DNA from: JBHHXR01 sp046757205
GTDB taxonomy: Bacteria; Pseudomonadota; Alphaproteobacteria; Rhodobacterales; Rhodobacteraceae
Length of the DNA: 11,248 nt
Direction: 5' to 3'
NCBI GenBank assembly: GCA_046757205.1
Contig: JBHHXR010000112.1
Coordinates: 1 to 11,248 of the forward strand
Part shown: positions 6,787-11,248 of the stretch, one piece after another
How the letters are laid out: the number at the start of each line of letters is the position of its first letter
Position numbering within the stretch: position 1 is the stretch's first letter
Position numbers and translations under genes: made by a program
The notes under the pieces: model-generated
Told to the model about the DNA's origin: nothing
The model's input: the letters and a program-made list of their open reading frames with translations, nothing else
Databases searched by the model: none

Positions 6787-7401
6787 GTGGGCGTCATGAC
6801 TGACCGAAAAATCAACCCGATCCTGAAGCTGGTCCTGGAACTGGGACCGATAATCCTGTTTTTCGTCGCGTTCCGCATGGCGCCGGTCGATCCCGCCGGC
6901 GGCCCGGAGGCGGCGGAACTGGCGAAGATCCTGTTTGCCACGATGGTGTTCATCCCGGCCATCCTGATCGCGCTGGCGATATCCTGGGCACTGTCGCGAA
7001 AACTGCCGCGCATGGCGGTCATCACTGCCGTGGTGGTGGTGATCTTCGGCGGTCTGACCCTGTGGCTGCGCGACGGGACTTTCATCAAGATGAAACCGAC
7101 CGTCCTCTACCTCCTGTTTGCCGGTATTCTGGGTTACGGGCTGCTGCGCGGCCAGTCGTATCTGCGCTACCTGATGGACGAGCTTCTGCCGATGGACCGG
7201 ACCGGCTGGATGATATTCACCCGCCGCTTCATCGTCTTCTTCGTTGCCCTGGCGGTGGCCAACGAGCTGATCTGGCGCGGCATGGGCACCGATGCCTGGG
7301 TCAATTTCAAGACGTTCGGCTTGCCGGCTGCGAATTTCGTGTTCATTTTCAGCCAGATGGGTCTGTTTTCGAAATACGCGACCGAATCGGGCAGCAAATA
7401 G
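6787..7401 (+). CDS. ispZ: inner-membrane septation protein A (YciB/IspZ)
   Basis: This 204-residue integral membrane protein belongs to the YciB/IspZ family, which in enterobacteria contributes to envelope integrity and interacts with cell-elongation and division proteins. Family signatures are INPILKLVLELGPIILFF (9-26), FIKMKPTVLYLLF (99-111) and the C-terminal RRFIVFFVALAVANELIWR...WVNFKTFG (146-178). About five to six hydrophobic segments are visible. The GTG start at 6787 has GAGAGG four to five bases upstream; an ATG at 6796 (MTDRKINP) agrees better with homologous N-termini but would lie about 14 bases from that site, so the start is uncertain by three residues. It is the last gene of the ftsY unit. 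Its TAG directly abuts the stop of the convergent ccmG. Confidence 0.93.
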   Translation: MGVMTDRKINPILKLVLELGPIILFFVAFRMAPVDPAGGPEAAELAKILFATMVFIPAILIALAISWALSRKLPRMAVITAVVVVIFGGLTLWLRDGTFIKMKPTVLYLLFAGILGYGLLRGQSYLRYLMDELLPMDRTGWMIFTRRFIVFFVALAVANELIWRGMGTDAWVNFKTFGLPAANFVFIFSQMGLFSKYATESGSK

Positions 7402-7411
7402 CTATTTGCTG
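7392..7411. repeat. perfect 20-bp palindrome at the ispZ/ccmG convergent stop codons
   Basis: CAGCAAATAGCTATTTGCTG reads the same on both strands, with its centre between bases 7401 and 7402. Each arm encodes Ser-Lys-stop (AGC AAA TAG) on its own strand, so IspZ and CcmG both end in -SK and share the palindrome with no intergenic base. In RNA it could fold into a stem whose tip uses the central bases as a loop; there is no following T-run in either direction, so it is not a classical terminator. It could still pause polymerase, shield 3' ends, or bind a dimeric protein. Confidence 0.75.
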
Positions 7412-7947
7412 GCTGCCGCTATCGCCGGGGCAATCTGTTTCTGGAAGACATTGCCGACAATCGGGCCGGGGAAACGCAAGACCACCTTACCGTCGCCGTC
7501 GATGACGAAGGTTTCCGGCACGCCGTAGACACCCCACTCGATACCGGTGCGCCCGGAACTGTCCACACCGATCATGGCGAACGGATTACCAAGATCTTCG
7601 AGGAATTTCTTGGCATCCTCAGGTCTGTCCTTGTAGTTGATGCCGATGATCGTGATGCCGTCCTTCGACATCCGTTCCAGCGTCGGATGCTCGGCCCGGC
7701 AGGGGCCGCACCAGCTGGCCCAGAAATTCACCAGTTTGACGCCCGGCGCGCGGATATCGGCGTCGGTCGGAACCTTTACGTCGGGGTAGAGTTCCGTGAC
7801 CGTCAGGGTGGGTGCCGGCTCGCCGATGAACTGGCTGGGCAGGGCGTTCGGGTCATCCCGCGTCAGGCCGAAGTAGAAGATCCCGGCGAGGCCGAAAAAG
7901 ATGATCGGCGGCAAGAGGATCAGCGGGTTGAAACGGCCATCAGCCAT
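7402..7947 (-). CDS. ccmG: thiol:disulfide interchange protein CcmG/DsbE
   Basis: CcmG is the membrane-anchored periplasmic thioredoxin-like protein that keeps apocytochrome c heme-binding cysteines (or CcmH) reduced during cytochrome c maturation. The ATG at 7947 gives 181 residues: a short cytoplasmic end (MADGRFN), one membrane anchor (about 8-28), then a thioredoxin fold. The active site is WCGPC (C80 and C83) within KLVNFWASWCGPC. The cis-proline is P144 in YGVPETFVID, and the family-typical GINYKDRPEDA stretch is at 102-112. A TTG at 7980 would extend it, but the ATG matches the family. The start overlaps the end of ccmD by eight bases (ATGGCTGA). It is the last gene of the ccmABCDG operon. 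A longer, Tlp-like role is unlikely given the context. Confidence 0.96.
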   Translation of the reverse strand: MADGRFNPLILLPPIIFFGLAGIFYFGLTRDDPNALPSQFIGEPAPTLTVTELYPDVKVPTDADIRAPGVKLVNFWASWCGPCRAEHPTLERMSKDGITIIGINYKDRPEDAKKFLEDLGNPFAMIGVDSSGRTGIEWGVYGVPETFVIDGDGKVVLRFPGPIVGNVFQKQIAPAIAAASK

Positions 7948-8098
7948 GTTTGCGTCCGTGTTTGGCCTCGAGCTTGGCAAGCGCCTCGCGCTTCTGCCGG
8001 GAACGGTGGATTGACACTGCCACGAGAACCACGATCAACGTGATCGTCACGGCGTAACCGCCCAGGACCGTTTCGGCGTATTTTCCGAGTTCCACCAT
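7940..8098 (-). CDS. ccmD: heme exporter protein CcmD
   Basis: CcmD is the small single-span membrane subunit that tethers CcmE to the CcmABC heme-handling complex. I translated this 52-residue gene by hand; it is short enough to be missed by length-filtered gene calls. It reads MVELGKYAETVLGGYAVTIT, then a hydrophobic run (LIVVLVAVSI), then a strongly basic cytoplasmic tail (HRSRQKREALAKLEAKHGRKHG). This Tyr-containing start, single helix and charged tail are typical of CcmD. The ATG (8098-8096) overlaps the ccmC stop as TGATG, and its TGA (7942-7940) overlaps the ccmG start. The ribosome binding site is poor, consistent with coupling to ccmC translation. Position between ccmC and ccmG is the normal one. 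Confidence 0.93.
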   Translation of the reverse strand: MVELGKYAETVLGGYAVTITLIVVLVAVSIHRSRQKREALAKLEAKHGRKHG

Positions 8099-8826
8099 CA
8101 GCCAGCCGCGTCCATCTGCTCAAGCGCACGGATGCGCCGGGCGCGGATCTCCGTCTGGGTTCTGACCAGAACCAGCGCGATGAACAGCAGGATGAACCCG
8201 ATGATGGCCAGTACCAGCGGCCAGTAGAAGACGTCGGCCACGTTTTCCTCCTTGTCCAGCGACAGCGATGCCCCTTGGTGCAGGCCCTGGTTCCAGAACA
8301 GCACGGCATAGCGCGAAAGCACGGCGAACACCGAACCGACGAGACACAGAACCGACGTCAGGTCGGCCGCCTTGTCCGGTTCTTCGATAGCCTCCCAGAG
8401 CGCGATATAGCCCAGATAGAAGATGAACAGGATCAGGAACGAGGTGAGACGCGGGTCCCAGGCCCACCACGTGCCCCACATCGGCTGACCCCAGATGGCG
8501 CCGGTCAGAAGCGCGATCACCGTCATGGTGGCGCCGATCGGCGCGGCGGCGCGGGCGGCCAGCGCGGAAACGTGGTGCCGGCGGATCAGCCATACCAGCG
8601 AAGTGACGAACATCATGAACCAGGCGTTGATCGCGATCATCGCCGAGGGGACGTGGACATAGAGCAGCTTGACCGTCGATCCCTGCTGATAGTCGTCAGG
8701 CGTGAAGAAGAAACCCCAGACCAGCGCGCCGACGAGGCACAGAACCGTAAGAACCCAAACCGCGGGCAGCACTCTGTCCGAGAGCCTGATGAAGCGTACC
8801 GGGTTGGCGAATTCCCATATCGACAT
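8098..8826 (-). CDS. ccmC: heme exporter / heme-handling protein CcmC
   Basis: CcmC binds periplasmic heme and attaches it to the chaperone CcmE. The ATG at 8826 gives 242 residues, the usual family size, beginning MSIWEFANPVRF. Six membrane helices are visible. The tryptophan-rich heme-binding motif is WGQPMWGTWWAWDPRLTS (112-129). Two periplasmic histidines, H58 (LLYVHVPSA) and H183 (NQGLHQGAS), match the heme ligands reported for the E. coli protein. The frame stays open to 8943 inside ccmB, but the extra residues are Arg-rich and unlike CcmC. Unlike its neighbours, the gene is separated from ccmB by 61 bases and has no recognisable ribosome binding site ahead of the ATG. Confidence 0.96.
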   Translation of the reverse strand: MSIWEFANPVRFIRLSDRVLPAVWVLTVLCLVGALVWGFFFTPDDYQQGSTVKLLYVHVPSAMIAINAWFMMFVTSLVWLIRRHHVSALAARAAAPIGATMTVIALLTGAIWGQPMWGTWWAWDPRLTSFLILFIFYLGYIALWEAIEEPDKAADLTSVLCLVGSVFAVLSRYAVLFWNQGLHQGASLSLDKEENVADVFYWPLVLAIIGFILLFIALVLVRTQTEIRARRIRALEQMDAAG

Positions 8827-8833
8827 GGCGGGA

Positions 8834-8862
8834 GTGCTACAGCGAAGCCGGCGCGCTTGCAA
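8834..8862 (-). promoter_or_regulatory. possible internal promoter before ccmC
   Basis: Read on the minus strand, TTGCAA (8862-8857) and TAGCAC (8839-8834) are separated by exactly 17 bases, a sigma-70-like layout with weak boxes. Transcription would begin close to or at the ccmC ATG at 8826, giving a very short or leaderless message, which would fit the missing ribosome binding site. The box matches are poor, so this is a suggestion only. Confidence 0.15.
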
Positions 8863-8887
8863 TCGGTGTTTCGTCGCAACTGCGCTA

Positions 8888-9553
8888 TCAGCGAAGATGC
8901 ACCCGAAGCGCCGCCGCCGCAGCGAACGGCGCGGCGGCGACAATAAACAGCGTGAGCGCCGAAAGCAGGGACAACGCCGACAACGGGTCGAGGTTCTCGG
9001 CCGCCAGCGATACCGTCCGCGCCCCGAAAATCAGCGTCGGCACGTAGAGCGGCAGGACCAGCAGCGACAGCAAAAGGCCGCCGCGCCGGACGCCCACCGT
9101 CAGCGCCGCGCCGACGGCACCGAGAAAACTCAGTCCCGGCGTTCCGATAAGCAGGCTGACGACAAGCCAGGAGAAGGCCTGCGCCGGCAGGCTCAAGGTA
9201 ATCGCAAGTACCGGTGCCGCAACCACGAGGGGCAATCCGGTGGTCAGCCAGTGAGCGAGCGCCTTCGTTGCCACCAGCATTTCCAGAGGCACCGGCGAAA
9301 GCGCCAGAACATCAAGCGTGCCGTCTTCAAAGTCGAGCTGGAACAGCCGGTCCAGCGACAACAGGCAGGCAAGGAGCGCCGCCACCCAAAGTATGCCGGG
9401 CGCGATGAGCGACAATGTCTGCGGCACCGGGCCGACGCCGAGCGGCACCAGCACGACGACGATCAGAAAGAACGCCAGCCCCAGACCGGCGCCGCCGCCG
9501 GAACGCAGCGCGAGGCGGATTTCGCGCATCAGCAATGTCGCGGTCGCCGTCAA
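8888..9553 (-). CDS. ccmB: heme exporter membrane protein CcmB
   Basis: CcmB is the membrane subunit of the CcmABCD ABC-type complex that releases heme-loaded CcmE. The 221-residue protein has six hydrophobic segments, for example about 21-42, 47-66 and 98-121. It carries the family stretch LLSLDRLFQLDFEDGTLDVLALSPVPLEMLVATKALAHW (64-102), with the amphipathic FEDGTLD loop that faces the ATPase. It begins with TTG at 9553, overlapping the ccmA stop as TTGA. The choice is supported by GGAGG (9564-9560) six bases upstream, whereas the next in-frame ATG at 9529 has no such site. It is second in the operon. Confidence 0.95.
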   Translation of the reverse strand: MTATATLLMREIRLALRSGGGAGLGLAFFLIVVVLVPLGVGPVPQTLSLIAPGILWVAALLACLLSLDRLFQLDFEDGTLDVLALSPVPLEMLVATKALAHWLTTGLPLVVAAPVLAITLSLPAQAFSWLVVSLLIGTPGLSFLGAVGAALTVGVRRGGLLLSLLVLPLYVPTLIFGARTVSLAAENLDPLSALSLLSALTLFIVAAAPFAAAAALRVHLR

Positions 9554-10206
9554 GTCCAGCCTCCGGCGAGGAAGGGATCGGTCTCGGCGCGGACATTCCT
9601 GTCGGGTCGCGACAGGCGGAGTTCATTCGCATCGGGCAGACCGAGGTCGATATGGGTGGCGACGATGGCGGAACCGCCGCTGGCGCAATGTTCGCCTATC
9701 CGCGCGCTGAAAGCGCTGGCGCTCTCGACGTCCAGCGACACCGTCGGTTCGTCGAGCAGCCATACCGGACGATCGGCCACCAGGATACGCGCGAGGCCGA
9801 GGCGACGTTTCTGACCGGCAGAACAGGCGGCGGCCCGGCGCTCGGCAATGTCTTCGAGATCGAATCTCGCGAGAGCCGGTCCGATATCGCCGTCTCCGAA
9901 CAGGTTGGCCCAGAACGTCAGGTTCTCGCGCACCGTGAACGCCGACTTGTTGGCGTCGAGGTGGCCGGCATAGGTGAGGTGTTCCTGATAGCTGTCGCGG
10001 TCGGCACGCAACGAGACATCGCCGATCCTCGCGTCGCCTCCGGCGAGCGGCAGAAGCCCGGCCAGAGCCCGCAGCAACGTGGATTTGCCCGACCCGTTCG
10101 GACCGCGCAGGATCAGCGTGGTACCGCGAGGAACCGTGGCCGAAAGCCCGGTGATCACGGGCTGTTCGCCGCGAAAGCAGGAGAGGTCGGAAATCGTCAG
10201 ATCCAT
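9550..10206 (-). CDS. ccmA: heme exporter ATP-binding protein CcmA
   Basis: CcmA is the cytoplasmic ATPase that powers release of holo-CcmE from CcmCD. The ATG at 10206 gives 218 residues, close to family length. It carries Walker A GPNGSGKST (35-43), the ABC signature as CSAGQKRR (128-135) instead of the canonical LSGGQ (SAGQ is common in CcmA), Walker B VWLLDEP (148-154), and the switch histidine H185 in ATHID. The GHLDANKSAFTVRENLTFW segment (81-99) is also family-typical. GAGAG lies about eight bases before the ATG. The frame continues open upstream across acnA on the opposite strand, but that part is an antisense shadow and is not included. It is the first gene of the ccmABCDG operon. 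Confidence 0.97.
   Translation of the reverse strand: MDLTISDLSCFRGEQPVITGLSATVPRGTTLILRGPNGSGKSTLLRALAGLLPLAGGDARIGDVSLRADRDSYQEHLTYAGHLDANKSAFTVRENLTFWANLFGDGDIGPALARFDLEDIAERRAAACSAGQKRRLGLARILVADRPVWLLDEPTVSLDVESASAFSARIGEHCASGGSAIVATHIDLGLPDANELRLSRPDRNVRAETDPFLAGGWT
9551..9564 (-). promoter_or_regulatory. ribosome binding site deciding the TTG start of ccmB
   Basis: On the minus strand GGAGG (9564-9560), a full match to the anti-Shine-Dalgarno core, is followed by CTGGAC and then TTG (9553-9551). The site lies inside the last codons of ccmA, and the TTG overlaps the ccmA TGA. A strong site combined with a weak start codon suggests tuned, coupled expression of the two ABC subunits. Confidence 0.7.
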
Positions 10207-10377
10207 CCAAGGCTCTCTATATGATCCGCCGGTGGATTGGAAAGGCCAGTAGTGCGCAACGCGGTGAAGTAGATTGTATGCAATTGTACACTTTTTGACC
10301 CACCCCCCTTGTTCCGATCCGTTTTCTGGTTCATATCGGCGCCAGAATTCCCCGATTTGCCGGAAAAGGAGACGCCC
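10207..10377. promoter_or_regulatory. divergent promoter region ccmA / acnA
   Basis: These 171 bases separate divergent ccmA and acnA and are noticeably richer in A and T than the surrounding coding sequence. For acnA a TTGACC (10295-10300) could serve as -35, but the -10 about 17 bases on is poor. For ccmA, two TACAAT boxes on the minus strand (10288-10283 and 10278-10273) resemble -10 elements, without good -35 partners. AAGGAG (10366-10371) before the acnA ATG is a strong ribosome binding site. A run of C residues follows TTGACC on the plus strand. Confidence 0.45.
10273..10291. promoter_or_regulatory. candidate operator between ccmA and acnA
   Basis: ATTGTATGCAATTGTACAC contains the near-palindrome TTGTATGCAA (four of five arm bases pair) overlapping a TGTA-N8-TACA dyad (10276-10290? 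arms TGTA at 10276-10279 region and TACA at 10287-10290). It overlaps the two -10-like boxes of ccmA and lies just upstream of the acnA -35-like box. The shape recalls operators of FadR-subgroup GntR regulators (ATTGTATACAAT-like), by resemblance only. No regulator gene is in the window. Confidence 0.2.

Positions 10378-11248
<871 letters not shown>

Noticed and set aside
7405..7505. Extension of alternate plus-strand frames past ispZ into ccmG
   Set aside because: They are out of frame with ispZ, carry no motif and run antisense to the CcmG thioredoxin domain.
8702..9814. 370-codon plus-strand open frame antisense to ccmC, ccmB and ccmA
   Set aside because: Its translation is a low-complexity Arg/Gln-rich sequence typical of the reverse strand of GC-rich coding DNA, while the minus-strand frames are recognisable Ccm proteins.

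Overview
This window is GC-rich, densely packed bacterial chromosome. The gene content and order point to an alphaproteobacterium, most likely of the Hyphomicrobiales (Rhizobiales). The main reason is the block ftsY - (transporter) - ispZ facing ccmG-ccmD-ccmC-ccmB-ccmA, with acnA divergent from ccmA, an arrangement I recall from that order. This is a gene-order inference; no database search was run. I see thirteen protein-coding genes, two of them cut by the window edges, and no rRNA, tRNA, CRISPR array, insertion sequence or phage gene. No gene-free stretch exceeds 300 bases.

Left part (1-2147): on the minus strand, a small exported protein of unknown function is followed after one base by a DUF255/YyaL-type thioredoxin-domain protein that runs off the left edge. 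Next (2148-3845, plus strand) is a fused NuoE-NuoF protein matching the beta subunit of two-subunit NAD-dependent formate dehydrogenase (Methylorubrum extorquens Fdh1B type). No alpha (catalytic) subunit gene is adjacent. An FkbM-family methyltransferase (3851-4690, minus) converges on it.

Middle part (4808-7401, plus strand): ftsY (SRP receptor), a ten-helix EamA/DMT transporter whose GTG start overlaps the ftsY stop, and ispZ/yciB (inner-membrane septation protein A) form a compact apparent operon. It meets the cytochrome c maturation operon head-on. The stop codons of ispZ and ccmG abut with no intervening base, inside a perfect 20-bp palindrome.

Right part (7402-11248): ccmA-ccmB-ccmC-ccmD-ccmG (minus strand, transcribed in that order) encode the heme exporter CcmABCD and the thioredoxin-like CcmG. 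Three of the four junctions overlap; ccmB starts with TTG inside a TTGA overlap, and ccmC is set off by a 61-base gap. A 171-bp divergent promoter region separates ccmA from acnA (aconitase), which is cut by the right edge.

Most of the window is housekeeping. I do not see a clear novel multi-gene system. The points most worth a second look are the solitary formate dehydrogenase beta subunit, the palindrome shared by two convergent stop codons, the unknown exported protein coupled to the DUF255 protein, and the palindromic element between ccmA and acnA.
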